Below are positions 34,965-49,900 of a stretch of 64,000 nucleotides of DNA, piece by piece. This DNA is from Streptomyces zhihengii. GTDB taxonomy: Bacteria; Actinomycetota; Actinomycetes; Streptomycetales; Streptomycetaceae. The stretch lies in the NCBI RefSeq assembly GCF_016919245.1, contig NZ_JAFEJA010000002.1, positions 622,501 to 686,500 on the forward strand, written 5' to 3'. Made by a program: the position numbers and the translations under genes. Below the pieces are notes generated by a model. That model was not told the DNA's origin and ran no database searches. It worked only from the letters and a program-made list of their open reading frames with translations. Position 1 is the first letter of the stretch. Each line of letters starts with the position of its first letter.

Positions 34965-37900
34965 GAGCCGATCGCCATCGTCGGCATGAGCTGCCGCCTC
35001 CCCGGAGACGTCGCGAACCCCGACGACTTCTGGCACCTGGTGAGCACGGGGACGGACGCCACCACCGGCTTCCCCGCCAACCGCGGTTGGGAGGAATTCG
35101 GGCCGTCCGACGGCGGCCGGGGAGACGAGACCTACGCACCCAGGGGCGGTTTCGTCCAGGACGCCGACCTCTTCGACGCCGACCTGTTCGGCATCAGCCC
35201 GCGCGAGGCCCTGGCGATGGACCCGCAGCAGCGCCTGCTGCTGGAAGCGGCATGGGAGGCGCTCGAATCGGCGGGCGTCGACCCGCGCTCGCTCGTCGGC
35301 ACGCCCACCGGGGTCTTCATCGGGGCCTCGCCCTCCGGCTACGGCCTGCTCGCCCACGGCTCCGAGGACGCCGAGTCCTTCGCCCTGACCGGTGGCGCCA
35401 GCAGCGTCCTGTCGGGCCGCATGTCCTACGTCTTCGGGCTGGAGGGCCCCGCGGTGACGGTGGACACGGCGTGCTCGTCGTCCCTGGTCGCCCTGCACCT
35501 GGCCGCACAGTCGATCCGACAGGGCGAGTGCCGCATGGCGCTCGTCGGAGGCGTGGCCGTCATGGCGACGCCCGCCTCGTTCAGCGCCTTCGCCAAGCAG
35601 GGCGGTCTCGCCTCGGACGGCCGGTGCAAGGCGTTCGCGGCAGCCGCCGACGGCACCGGCTGGGCCGAGGGCGTCGGTGTGCTGCTGGTGGAGCGGCTGT
35701 CGGACGCGCAACGCCACGGGCACCAGATCCTGGCGGTGCTGCGGGGCAGCGCCGTCAACCAGGACGGCGCCTCCAACGGCCTGTCGGCCCCGAACGGTCC
35801 CTCGCAGCAGCGGGTGATCCGCCAGGCGCTGGCCAGTGCCCGGCTGACGGGCGCGGACATCGACGTCGTCGAGGCGCACGGCACCGGCACGCGCCTCGGC
35901 GACCCGATCGAGGCGGAGGCCCTCCAGCTCACCTACGGCCGGAGCCGCGGTGACGGCGAGCCGTTGTGGCTCGGCTCGGTGAAGTCGAACATCGGCCACA
36001 CCCAAGCGGCCGCGGGCGTCACCGGTGTGATCAAGATGGTCCTGGCGATGCGGCACGGCCTGATGCCGGCGACGCTGCACGTGGACGAGCCGTCTCCGCA
36101 TGTGGACTGGTCCGTCGGCGCGGTGGAACTGCTCACCGAGGCACGCCCCTGGCCCGAGACCGGCGACCGTCCGCGCCGCGCGGCCGTCTCCTCCTTCGGC
36201 ATCAGCGGCACCAACGCCCACGTCATTCTGGAGCAGGCTCCGGAATCGGAGCCCGCGGCGCTCGACGCTGCGGGGCCGCTGCCGGGGTCGGCGCCGTGGG
36301 TGGTGTCGGGCAAGTCCGAGGCCGCGCTGCGGGCGCAGATCGAGCGGCTGCGGTCGTTCGTCGCCGGACGGCCGGAGCTGGACCCGGTGGACGTCGGCTG
36401 GTCGCTGGCGACGACCCGTGCGGCTTTGGAGCACCGGGTGGTGCTGGCCGCAGGCGGGGATGCGCTGGCCGCGGGTGTCGCGGGTGAGGGCGGGACGGCG
36501 TTCCTGTTCACGGGGCAGGGTTCGCAGCGCGCCGGTATGGGCCTGGGGCTGCATGAGCAGTTCCCGGTGTTCGCGGAGGCCTTCGACGCGGTGTGCGTCC
36601 GCCTGGACGCCCGGTTGGAGCGCCCGCTGCGGGAGGTTCTGGCCGACGGTGTCGGTCTGGACGGGACGGCGTGGGCGCAGGCGGGTCTGTTCGCGCTGGA
36701 GGTGGCGCTGTTCCGGCTGGTGGAGTCGTGGGGCGTGACCCCGGATGTGCTGTTGGGGCACTCGCTGGGTGAGATCAGTGCCGCGCATGTCGCCGGGATC
36801 CTGTCGCTGGACGATGCGTGTGTGCTGGTGGCCGAGCGGGGCCGGTTGATGCAGGCGCTGCCGGCGGGTGGCGGGATGCTCGCGGTGCAGGCTGGTGAAG
36901 CGGAGGTCGCGGACTCGGGTCTGGACATCGCTGCGGTGAACGGGCCGCGGTCCGTGGTCCTGTCCGGTGCTGTCGAGGCGATCGAGCGGTATGCGGCGGA
37001 GTGCGCGGAGCGCGGTCTGCGGTTCAGTGTGCTGTCGGTGTCGCACGCGTTCCATTCCGTGCTGATGGAGCCGATGCTGGCGGAGTTCGGCCGGGTGCTG
37101 GGCGGGTTGACGTTCAACCCGGCAGAGATCCCGGTCGTTTCCAACCTGACCGGTGAACTGGCCGAGCCCGGGTTGATGCAGGACCCGGAGTACTGGCTCC
37201 GTCAGGTCCGTCAGGCGGTGCGCTTCGCGGATGGTGTCGCGGCCGTCGCGGAGTTGGGTGTGACGCGTTTCGTGGAGCTGGGCCCGGACGGAGTGCTGTC
37301 CGGGATGGCTCAGGAGACCGTCGGCGACGCGGTGTTCGTGCCCGTCCTGCGCAAGGACCGGGACGAGGCGGACACCGCGCTGACCGCGCTCAGCCGCCTG
37401 TGGAGCGTCGGCGTCGACGTCGACTGGCGCTCCGTGTTCGCGGGTTGGGGCAGCCGAACTGTCGATCTGCCGACATACGCCTTCCAGCATGAGCGGTTCT
37501 GGCCGGAGGTTTCGGTCGTATCGGCGGCTGCTTCGGGTGAGTTGGTGGACGCCGCGTTCTGGGACGCGGTGGAGCGTGAGGATCTTCAGGAGCTCGCGGG
37601 CCTGGAGTCGGCGCTGCCCGCGCTGTCGGCGTGGCGGCAGCGTCACCGGGAGCGGTCGACGCTCGACTCCTGGCGCTACCGTGTCAGTTGGAAGCCGCTG
37701 GACGGCATGCCGCCGGCCGCACTGACCGGCCTGTGGGCAGTTGTCGGCGAGGAGGACGCGGAAGTCTCGGCCGCGCTGTCCGCGGCCGGTGCGACCGTGG
37801 TGCACGTCGCAGTCGAGGAAGTGGCGCAGCTGCCCGGAGTGGCTGGCGTCGTGCTGATGCCGTCCGGATGGGAGCAGACCCTTGCCACCGTGCAGGGGCT

Positions 37901-40900
37901 GGGCGAGGTGTCGGCGCCGTTGTGGGTGCTGACGCGGGGTGCGGTGTCGGTCGGTGGTTCGGACCGGCTGACGCGTCCGGATCTGGCCGCGGTGTGGGGT
38001 CTGGGCCGGGTCGCGGCGCTGGAGCTTCCCGGTCGCTGGGGCGGTCTGGTCGACCTGCCCGAGACCCTCGACGCGCGGGCCGGTGCCCGACTGGTGAGCG
38101 TCCTCACGGGTGTTGACGAGGACCAGGTCGCGGTGCGTGCCTCCGGCGTCTTCGGTCGCCGTCTGGCACGGGCCGTGCCGGCCGGGGTGCTGAACGAGGC
38201 ATGGAACCCGGACTCCTCCGGCACCGTGCTGGTCACCGGTGGTACCGGTGCGCTGGGCGCGGAGGTGGCCCGCTGGCTGGCGGGCCGGGGTGTGCCGCAT
38301 CTGGTGCTGACCAGCCGTGGCGGTGTCGCGCCCGAGGGCCTGGTCGAGGAACTGACGGCTCTGGGTACACAGGTGACGGTCGCCGCGTGTGACGTCGCCG
38401 ACCGCGACGCGCTGAGTGCCGTGATCGCGGCTGTCCCGGCCGAGTGGCCGCTGACCGGCGTGGTTCACGCGGCCGGTGTCGACGTGCCCCAGACGCTCGA
38501 AGAGGCGACTGCTGAGGGTGTCGGGTCGGTGTTGCGGTCGAAGGTCGACGGGACCCGGTATCTGGACGAGTTGACGCGTGATGTGTCGCTTGATCTGTTC
38601 GTGGTGTTCTCGTCGATCTCGGCGACGTGGGGCAGTGGCAGTCAGGGCGCGTATGCGGCCGGTAACGCGTTCCTGGACGCGTGGGTGCAGCACCGCAGGG
38701 AGCGTGGGCTTGCGGGGACGTCGGTGGCGTGGGGTCCGTGGGCCGGTGCCGGGATGGTGGTGCGGGGCGAGGCGGAGCAGGCTCTGCGCCGTCGCGGTCT
38801 GATCCCGATGGATCCGGCGATGGCGATCCAGGCCCTTGCCCGGGCGGTGGACGGCGGGGAATCCGGCGTGACCGTCGCGGCCGTGGACTGGTCGGTGTTC
38901 GCTCCCGCCTTCACCTCGGTCCGTCCCAGTGCGCTGCTGTCGGACCTTCCCGAGGCGGCGGACGCTCTCGCGACCACCTCCGCCTCTGGTGTTGCGGACG
39001 AGGGGCCGGGGGCGGAGCTGCGTCGGCGGCTCGTGGAGGCCACGGTCACGGAGCGCTCGCAGATGCTGCTGGATCTGGTGCGCGAGCGTGCGGCCGAGGT
39101 GCTGGGTCACGCGGGTGCGGAGGCGGTCGAGCCGGGCCGGGCGTTCCGGGACCTGGGCTTCGACTCCCTGATGGCGGTCGAACTGCGGAACCTGCTGACC
39201 ACCCACACCGGGCTCACCCTGCCCGCCACCCTCGTGTTCGACTACCCCAACCCGACCGTCCTCGGGGACTACCTGCTCACCCAGTTCCTGGGCGACGGTG
39301 CGCTGACCGCTTCGGCACGGCCCGCGTCCGCAGTCGCGGGCAGCGACGAGCCGGTCGCGATCGTGGGGATGGCCTGCCGCTATCCCGGCGGTGTCACCTC
39401 GCCGGAGCAGTTGTGGAGCCTTGTCGCCGGCGGGGTCGACGGCATCACGCCGTTCCCGGAGGACCGGGGCTGGCCCGTCGGCATGCTCGACGGCACAGCG
39501 GCGCGGGGCGGTTTCGTCCATGACGCGGACGAGTTCGACGCCGGCCTGTTCGGCATCAGCCCGCGCGAAGCGCTGGCGATGGACCCGCAGCAGCGACTGC
39601 TGCTGGAGACCGCCTGGGAAACCCTCGAATCGGCCGGCATGAACCCCCGGTCGCTGACCGGGCACAGCGTCGGCGTGTTCGCCGGCGCCTCCCCGTCCGG
39701 ATACGGCAGCAACGGCGTCGCCGGCGCCGAAGGACACCTGCTCACCGGCACCGCGAACAGCGTCATCTCCGGCCGCCTCGCCTACGTCTTCGGGCTCGAA
39801 GGCCCGGCCGTGACGGTGGACACGGCGTGTTCGTCGTCGCTGGTCGCCCTGCACCTGGCGGCGCAGGCGCTGCGGTCCGGGGAGTGCGATCTGGCGCTCG
39901 CCGGCGGTGTGACGGTCATGGTCACCCCGGGCGCGTTCGCCGAGTTCGACCGCCAAGACGGGTTGGCAGCCGACGGGCGCTGCAAGTCCTTCGCCGCCGC
40001 GGCCGACGGCACCGGCTGGGCCGAAGGCGCAGGCCTCCTCCTCGTCGAACGCCTCTCCGACGCCCGGCGCAACGGACACCACGTCCTCGCCGTCATCCGC
40101 GGCAGCGCCGTCAACCAGGACGGCGCCTCCAACGGACTCACCGCCCCCAACGGGCCCTCCCAGCAGCGGGTGATCCGTCAGGCACTGGCGAATGCCCGCC
40201 TCACCGGCGCCGACATCGACACCGTCGAGGCCCACGGCACCGGCACGCGCCTCGGCGACCCGATCGAGGCCCAAGCGCTGCTCGCCACCTACGGCCAGAA
40301 CCGCGAGGACAGCGAGCCGCTGTGGCTCGGCTCGATCAAGTCCAACATCGGCCACACCCAGGCCGCCGCGGGCGTCGCCGGCATCATCAAGATGGTCATG
40401 GCGATGCGGCACGGCCTCATGCCCGCGACCCTGCACGTCGACGAGCCGTCCCCGCAGGTCGACTGGACAGCGGGCGCGGTGGAACTCCTCACCGAAGCAC
40501 GCCCCTGGTCCGAGATCGATGACCGTCCGCGCCGCGCGGCCGTGTCCTCCTTCGGCATCAGCGGCACCAACGCCCACCTCATCCTGGAGCAGGCTCCGAA
40601 TTCGGAGCCTGCGGCGGTTGTCGCGACCCGGCAGGCGCCCGGACTGGTGCCGTGGGTGGTGTCGGCCAAGACCGAAACCGCGCTGCGGACACAGGTCGAG
40701 CGGCTGCGGTCGTTCATGGCCGGCCAGACCCAGGTGAACCCGGTCGATATCGGCTGGTCGCTGGCGACCACCCGAGCTGCCCTGGAGCACCGTGCGGTGC
40801 TGGCCGGGGATGCCACCCTCGCTTCGGGCGTCGTCGCCGAGGGGCGGACGGCCTTCTTGTTCACGGGACAGGGGTCGCAGCGTGCGGGCATGGGATTGGG

Positions 40901-43900
40901 TCTGTATGACCAGTTCCCGGTGTTCGCGGAGGCGTTCGACGCGGTCTGCGCCCGTCTCGACGTGCGGCTGGAGCGTCCGCTGCGGGAGGTCCTGACCGAG
41001 GGCGCCGACCTCGACCGGACCATGTGGGCGCAGGCGGGGCTGTTCGCCCTCGAAGTGGCCCTGTTCCGGCTCGTCGAGTCGTGGGGCGTCACACCGGATG
41101 TGCTGCTGGGGCACTCGCTGGGCGAGATCACCGCCGCCCACGTGGCGGGCATCCTCGACCTGGACGATGCGTGTGTACTGGTGGCCGAGCGCGGCCGGCT
41201 GATGCAGGCGCTGCCTGAGGGCGGCGGGATGCTCGCCGTCCAGGCCACCGAGGCCGATGTCGCGGACTCCGGTCTGGACATCGCCGCCGTCAACGGCCCG
41301 ACCTCCGTCGTGCTGTCGGGCAGCGTCGAGGCGATCGAGGGGTATGCGGCCGCATGCGCGGAGCAGGGCCGCAGGTTCACCGTGCTGTCGGTGTCGCACG
41401 CGTTCCACTCCGCCCTGATGGAACCCATGCTGGAGGAGTTCGGCCGGGTGCTGCACGGGCTGACCTTCAGCCCGGCACGGATCCCGGTCGTGTCGAACCT
41501 GACGGGTGCGGTGGCCGAACCGGGGCTGATGCAGGAGCCGGAGTACTGGCTCCGTCAGGTCCGCCAAGCCGTCCGCTTCGCTGACGGCGCCGTCACCCTC
41601 GCAGCGATGGGTGTCACCCGCTACCTGGAGCTGGGCCCGGACGGGGTCCTGTCCGGGATGGCTCAGGAGACCGCTGGTGATGCGGTGTTCGTGCCCGTCC
41701 TGCGCAAGGAGCGGGACGAGGCCGAGGCCGCGCTGGCTGCGGTGAGCCGTTTGTGGGCGGCGGGTGTGGATGTCGACTGGCCCGGGGTGTTCGCGGGTTG
41801 GGGTGGGCAGGTTGTCGATCTGCCGAGGTATGCGTTCGAGCGGGAGCGGTTCTGGCCGCGGGCGAACCCGGGCAGCGGTGATCTGCGGGCTGTCGGTCAG
41901 GCCGGTTCCGGGCATGCGCTGCTGGGTTCGGTGGTTCCGCTGGCCGAGGGTGACGGTGCGTTGCTGACCGGTCGTCTGTCGGTGGAGGCGCTGCCGTGGT
42001 TGGCTGATCATGTGGTGCTCGGGCGGGTCGTGGTGCCTGGGACGGCGCTGGTGGAGATGGCGCTGCGGGCGGGGCAGGAGGTGGGCTGTGGTCTGCTGCG
42101 GGAGCTGGTGCTCCAGGCGCCGCTGGTGCTGCCGGACTCCGCCGGGGTCCAGGTCCAGGTGCGGGTCGAGGACCCGGACGTCTCGGGCGACCGCCCCGTG
42201 CAGGTCTACGGCCGGGTCGACGGGGCCGAGGGGTGGACGTTGCACGCGACGGGCTTCCTGGCGGCGTCGGATGCCGGGGTGCCCGGGTTCGATCTTGAGG
42301 TGTGGCCGCCGGTCGATGCCGTTCAGGTGGACACCGACGGCTTCTACGACACGCTGGCGGACGCGGGCTTCGGCTATGGTCCGGTGTTCCAGGGCGTGCA
42401 GGCCGCTTGGCGTGACGGGACCGGTGTGTATGCCGAGGTGACCGTCCCGGACGCGGTGGACGGCTTCGGCATCCACCCGGCCCTGCTGGACGCCGCACTC
42501 CACCCCTCCGGTCTGATCCTCGGTGACGCGGAAGCTTCCGGGCCGCGGCTGCCGTTCGCCTGGTCGGGCGTGGAACTCTTCGCGGTCGGCGCGACCACCC
42601 TGCGGGTCGCGATCCGCCCGGTGGGTGAAAGCCTCACCGTCGAGGTGGCCGACGGCACCGGTGCGCCGGTCGCCCTCGTCCGGTCACTGATGTCACGGGT
42701 GGTGTCGGCGGAACAGTTGTCGACCGTCCAGCATGCCGATGACGCGCTGTTCGCGGTCGAGTGGGTCGCACTGCCGTCGAACATCACTGATGGCGAGGCG
42801 GCAGAGGCTCCCGAGTGGACGGTGCTGGAGGCCGGTGACGGCCCGGTCGAGCAGGTGCTCGGCGAGGTCCTGCACCGGGTGCAGGAGTGGCTGGGCGAGG
42901 ACGGCCCCGACCATACGCGTCTGGCTGTGGTGACGCGCGGTGCGATGCCGGCCGGTGGTCCTGGTGCGGTGGATGCCGTGGGTGCGGCGGTGTGGGGTCT
43001 GGTGCGCTCGGCGCAGTCCGAGCACCCGGACCGCATCGTCCTCGTCGACACCGACCCGGCCGACGACTCGCCAGTGGATCTGTCGCTGGTGGCGGGCGTG
43101 GACGAGCCGCAGGTCGCGATCCGTGACGGCGTGCTGTTCGCGCCCAGGCTGGTGCGTGCCAACGGCATCGGGGAGCGGGAGGTGTCCCTGGTCGGGGACG
43201 GCACCGTGCTCATCACCGGCGGAACGGGAACCCTCGGCGGGCTCCTCGCCCGCCACCTGGTCACCGAACACGGCGTGCGCAACCTGCTGCTGCTGTCCCG
43301 CAAGGGCCAGGAAGCCCCCGGCGCAGCCGACTTGGTTACCCAACTCGACGAACTCGGCGCAACCGCACAGGTCGTAGCCTGCGACGCGGCCGACCGCGAC
43401 GCCCTCGCGGCGGTCCTCGCCACCATCCCCGAAACAGCGCCGCTCACGGGTGTCGTGCACGCGGCCGGTGTTCTCGACGACGGCATCTTCACCGCTCTGA
43501 CCCCGGAGCGCCTGGAGACCGTGTTGCGGGCGAAGGCGACCGCGGCGGTGAACCTGGACGAGCTGACCCGCGACGCCGACCTGTCGATGTTCGTGCTCTA
43601 CTCGTCGGTCTCGGCGACGTTCGGCACCGCCGGGCAGGCCAACTACTCCGCCGCCAACGCGTTCCTCGACGCCCTCGCCGTGCGCCGCCGGGCCGAGGGA
43701 CTGCCGGGTCTGTCCATCGCCTGGGGCCTGTGGGAGCAGGCCAGCGCGATGACCGGGCACCTCCAGGACCGGGCCGGCCGAGGACTCGGCCCCGGCCTGT
43801 CCAGCGAACAGGGCCTGGCCCTGTTCGACACCGCCCTGCGCACCGAGTTGGCCGGCGTGGTCGCGATGCCGATCGACGTCACCGCCCTGCGCACCCTCGA

Positions 43901-46900
43901 CGCGGCCACACCCGTCCCGGCGCTGCTGCGCGCCCTCGCCCCCACCAGTGGTGTCCGCCGGGCCCGCCGCACCGCCGCCGCCGCGGGCGACACGCACCTG
44001 CTGCGCCGCCTGACCGGCCTCACCGGCCTCACCGGAGGCGAACGGACCGTCCTGCTCCAGGACGTGGTCCGCACCGAGGTCGCCCACGTCCTCGGACACA
44101 CCACCACCGACGCGATCGGCGAACGCCAGGCCTTCAAGGACCTCGGCTTCGACTCACTCACCGCCGTCGAACTGCGCAACCGGCTCAACACCACCACCGG
44201 ACTGCGCCTGCCCGCCACCCTCGTCTTCGACTACCCCAACGTCCACGCCCTGGCCACCCACCTCGACCAGACCCTCACCGGCACCGACGAACCCGCCACC
44301 ACCAGGCGCCCCGCCACGCCCGCAAGGCCGGCACTCGCCAACGAACCGATCGCGATCGTGGGCATGTCGTGCCGCCTGCCCGGAGGGGTGACGTCGCCGG
44401 CCGGTCTGTGGGACCTGGTCACCGCCCGCCGCGACGGGATGAGCGCCTTCCCCGACGACCGCTGGTGGGACGTCGCCTGGAGCGGCGTCGAAGGCGTCGG
44501 CGGGTTCGTCACCGGCGCCGGTGACTTCGACGCCGCCCTGTTCGGCATCAGCCCCCGCGAAGCCCTCGCCATGGACCCCCAGCAACGCCTCCTCCTCGAA
44601 GGCGTCTGGGAAGCCTTCGAGTCCGCCGGCCTCGACCCGCTGTCCCTGCGCGGATCCTCCACCGGCGTCTACGCCGGCATCATGTACCACGACTACGCCC
44701 AGAGCCTGGGCATGGTCCCCGACGGCGTCGACGCCTTCCTCGGCACCGGCAACGCCGGCAGCGTCCTCTCAGGCCGCGCCGCCTATGTCTTCGGACTCGA
44801 AGGCCCCGCCGTCACCGTCGACACCGCCTGCTCCTCCTCCCTCGTCGCACTCCACCTCGCCGCACAAGCCCTCCGCAACGGCGAATGCGACCTCGCCGTC
44901 GCCGGCGGCGTCACCGTGCTCTCCACCCCCAGCGTGTTCGTCGACTTCGCCCGCCAGGGCGGCCTCGCCGCCGACGGACGCTGCAAATCCTTCGCCGCCG
45001 CCGCCGACGGCACCGGCTGGTCCGAAGGCGCCGCCATCCTCCTCGTCGAACGACTCTCCGACGCCCAGCGCAACGGACACGACATCCTCGCCGTCATCCG
45101 CGGCAGCGCCGTCAACCAGGACGGCGCGAGCAACGGACTCACCGCACCCAACGGCCCCTCCCAACAACGCGTCATCCAGCAAGCCCTCGCCAACGCACGC
45201 CTCACCGGCGCCGACATCGACGCCGTCGAAGCCCACGGCACCGGCACCCGCCTCGGCGACCCCATCGAAGCCCAAGCCCTCCTCGCGACCTACGGCCAGA
45301 ACCGCGACGACAGCGAACCGCTGTGGCTCGGCTCCATCAAGTCCAACATCGGCCACACCCAAGCAGCCGCCGGCGCGACCGGTGTGATCAAGATGGTCAT
45401 GGCGATGCGGCACGGGCTGATGCCGGCGACGCTGCACGTCGACGCGCCCTCGCCCCAGATCGACTGGTCGGCGGGCGCGGTGGAGCTGCTCACCGAGGCA
45501 CGGTCGTGGCCCGAGACCGGTGACCGTCCGCGCCGCGCGGCGGTGTCCTCGTTCGGCATCAGCGGCACCAACGCCCACGTCATCCTGGAACAGGCACCCG
45601 CACCGAAGCCGGCACCGACGCCGGTCGTCGCACTGCGGCAACCGCCGCAACTCGTGCCGTGGGTGGTGTCGGCGAAGACCGAGACCGCTCTGCGGGCACA
45701 GGTCGAACAGCTCCGCGCGTTCACAGCGGAACGGCCGGACCTGAACCCGGTGGAGATCGCCTGGTCACTCGCGACCACCCGCGCCGCCCTGGAGCATCGT
45801 GCAGTGCTGGGCGGAGAGGTCACGCTCGCTTCGGACGTCGTTGCCGAGGGCCGGACGGCGTTCCTGTTCACGGGGCAGGGATCGCAGCGTGTCGGCATGG
45901 GCCTGGGGCTCTACGAGCAGTTCCCGGTCTTCGCCGAGGCGTTCGACGCGGTCTGCGCACGCCTCGACGCACGACTCGAACGCCCCCTGCGTGACGTCCT
46001 CACCGAGGGCGCCGACCTGGATCAGACCATGTGGGCGCAGGCCGGGTTGTTCGCCCTGGAAGTGGCTCTGTTCCGCCTCGTCGAGTCGTGGGGTGTGACC
46101 CCGGACGTGCTGCTGGGTCACTCCCTCGGCGAGATCAGCGCCGCCCACGTCGCGGGCATCCTGTCCCTCGACGACGCGTGCACCCTCGTCGCCGAACGCG
46201 GCCGTCTGATGCAGGCGCTGCCCGAGGGTGGCGGCATGCTCGCCGTCCAGGCCACCGAAGCCGACGTCGCCGACAGCGGCCTGGACATCGCCGCCGTCAA
46301 CGGCCCCACCTCCGTCGTCCTCTCCGGCGACCTCAAGGCCATCGAGGGCTACGCCGCCCAATGCGCCGAACAGGGACGTAAGTTCACCGTCCTCACGGTG
46401 TCGCACGCGTTCCACTCCGCCCTCATGGAACCCATGCTGGACGAGTTCGCACAGGTCCTGGTCGGCCTGAGCTTCAACCCGGCGCGTATCCCGATCGTGT
46501 CGAACCTGACCGGTGCCGTCGCCGAACCCGGGGCCATGCAGCAGGCGGAGTACTGGCTGAACCAGGTCCGTGGCACGGTGCGCTTCGCCGACGGTGTCAC
46601 GGCCCTCCAGACCATGGGCGTCAAGCGTTACCTGGAGCTGGGTCCGGACGGAGTCCTGTCCGGCATGGCTCAGGACACCATCGTCACCGACGCCGCGTTC
46701 GTCCCCGTCCTGCGCAAGGACCGCGACGAGACCGACACCGCCCTGACGGCCCTCGGCCGTCTGTGGGCGGTCGGCGCTCAGGTCGACTGGTCCACGGTGT
46801 TCGCCGGCTGGGGCGGCCGTGTCGTCGGGCTGCCGACGTATGCCTTCCAGCGTGAGCGGTATTGGCCGCGGCCCAACTTCGGCACCGGCGACCTGCGTAC

Positions 46901-49900
46901 GGTCGGTCTGACCGCCTCGGGTCACTCCCTGCTGGGGTCGGTCGTGGCGTTGGCCGAGGGCGACGGGGTGCTGCTGACCGGTCGCCTGTCGGTCGATGCG
47001 CAGCCGTGGCTGGCCGACCACCTCGTCATGGGCCGGGTCGTGGTGCCCGGTGCCGCGCTGGTGGAGATGGTGCTGCGGGCCGGGCAGGAAGTGGGCTGCG
47101 GCCTGCTCCGTGAGCTGATCCTCCAGGCGCCGCTGGCGCTGCCGGAGACCGGCGGGATCCAGATCCAGGTGCGGGTCGAGGGCCCGGACGCTTCGGGCGA
47201 CCGCCCGGTGCACATCCATGCCCGCGCCGAGGGCACCGACGAGTGGACACTCCACGCCTCCGGCGCACTGGCGGAACAGGCCCACCCCTCAACCGACTTC
47301 GACCTGAGCGTCTGGCCGCCGCAGAACGCCGTCCCGGTCGACATCGACGGCTTCTACGACGCCTTGGCCGACGCGGGCCTGGGCTACGGTCCTTTGTTCC
47401 AGGGCGTGCAGGCGGCCTGGCGTGACGAGTCGGGTGTCTACGCCGACGTGGCGCTGCCGGAGCCGGCTGTGGACCAGGTCGACACGCTCGGTATCCATCC
47501 GGCCCTGCTGGATGCCGCGTTGCATCCGTCCGGTTTTGTGCTCGGTGACGGTGAGGTTTCCGGGCCTCGGCTGCCGTTCGCGTGGTCGGGTGTGGAGTTG
47601 TTCGCGGTCGGTGCGACCACGCTGCGGGTGGCGATCCGGCCGGACGGCGACGGTGTGAGTATCGAGGCGGCGGATGGCGCCGGTGTGCCGGTCGCGGTGG
47701 TGCGTTCGCTGACGCTGCGGTCGGTGTCGGTGGAGCAGTTGTCGGCTGTGCGGCGTGTCGATGACGCGTTGTTCGCGGTGGAGTGGGTTGAGCTGTCGCC
47801 CGACACCGTTGGTGGTGAGGCGCCGGAGTGGACGGTGCTGGAGGCCGGTGACGGTCCGGTGGGGCGGGTGCTCGGTGAGGTTCTGTACCGGGTGCAGGAG
47901 TGGCTGGCCGACGAGGCTTCGTTCGGGTCGCGTCTGGCTGTGGTGACGCGGGGTGCGATGCCGGCCGGGCCTGGTGCGGTGGATGCCGTGGGTGCGGCGG
48001 TGTGGGGTCTGGTGCGTTCGGCGCAGTCGGAGCACCCGGACCGGATCGTCCTCGTGGACGCCGATCCGGCTGACGACTCGTCGGCGGATCTGTCTCTGCT
48101 GACCGGCGTGGACGAGCCGCAGGTCGCGATCCGTGACGGCGCGCTGCTGGCGCCCCGACTCGCTCGTGCCTCGGGCGGGGACGAGTCCGTGTCCCTGGAC
48201 GGTGACGGCACCGTCCTGATCACGGGCGGCACGGGCACTCTCGGGGGGCTCCTGGCCCGTCATCTGGTCACCGACTATGGCGTGCGGCACTTGGTGCTGC
48301 TGTCCCGTCAGGGGCCCGATGCCCCCGGCGCGGTCGCGCTGACGGCCGACTTGGCCGAACTCGGTGCGGACGCACGGGTCGTGGCGTGTGACGCGGCCGA
48401 TCGTGACGCTCTCGCGGCGGTCCTCGCGGACATTCCCGCCGAGGCGCCGCTCACGGGTGTCGTGCACGCCGCCGGTGTCCTCGACGACGGCGTCTTCACC
48501 GCCCTCACCCCGGAACGCCTGGAGAAGGTGCTGCGGGCGAAGACGTCGGCAGCCGTGAATCTCGACGAACTCACCCGCGACGCGGACCTGTCGATGTTCG
48601 TGCTGTACTCGTCGGTCTCCGCCACGTTCGGCACGGCGGGCCAGGCAAATTACTCGGCGGCGAACGCGTTCCTGGACGCCCTCGCCGTCCGCCGCCGGGC
48701 GGAGGGGCTTCCCGGCCTGTCCCTGGCGTGGGACATGTGGCAGCAGGCCAGCGCGATGACCGGTCATCTGAAGGATCAGCTGGCGCGCGGGTTGTCCACC
48801 GAGCAGGGCTTGGCGCTGTTCGATGTGGCTCTGACGAGTCCGTTGGCGCAGGTGGTGCTGCTCAATCTGGATCTGGGTGCGGTGCGGGCTGCCGGTGAGG
48901 TGCCGGCGTTGTTGCGTGGTCTGGTGACGGGCCGGGTGCGGCGTGGGGTCGCACAGGCGTCGGGCGCCGGGCTGGCGTTGGTGCAGCGGTTGCGGTCGGT
49001 GTCCGAGGTTCAGCGCGTGCAGATGCTGCTGGAACTGGTGCGTGACAGCGCGGCGGCTGTTCTGGGGCATGCGGCGGCCGATGCGGTGGGCGAGGGCCAG
49101 GCGTTCAAGGACCTCGGCTTCGACTCCCTCACCGCGGTCGAACTGCGCAACCGCCTGACCGCGGCCACGGGCCTGCGGCTGCCCGCGACGCTCGTGTTCG
49201 ACTATCCGAACCCGACCGTGCTCGGTGAGTATCTGGCCGAGCAGTTCTTCGGCACGCATGAGCCGGAGGCGGCAGAGCAGGCGCGGGTCGTTCCGCTCGA
49301 CGAGCCGCTGGCGATTGTGGGTATGGCGTGCCGGCTGCCCGGTGGGGTGACGTCGCCGGAGCAGTTGTGGGACATGGTCTCGGGTGGGCTGGACGGTTTG
49401 TCGCCGTTCCCGGTGGATCGTGGATGGCCGGCGGAGCTGGCCGCTCGGGGTGCGGGTGTGGGCGGGTTCGTCCATGACGCGGACGAGTTCGACGCCGAGC
49501 TGTTCGGGATTTCGCCGCGTGAGGCGTTGTCGATGGATCCGCAGCAGCGGCTGCTGCTGGAGGCGGCCTGGGAGACGTTCGAGTCCGCGGGGATGGACCC
49601 GCGGTCGCTGCGGGGCCGCAGCGTGGGTGTGTTCGCTGGGGCGTTGTCGTCGGGATATGTCGCCGGTTCCGAGGGGCATGTGCTGTCGGGTGCGGCGAAC
49701 AGTGTGATCTCGGGCCGGGCGGCCTACGTCTTCGGTCTGGAGGGTCCGGCGGTGACGGTGGACACGGCGTGTTCGTCGTCGCTGGTGGCACTGCACCTGG
49801 CGGGGCAGGCGCTGCGGTCGGGTGAGTGCGACATGGCGCTGGCCGGTGGTGTGACGGTGATGGTCAGTCCGACGGCGTTCGCGGAGTTCGACCGTCAGGA

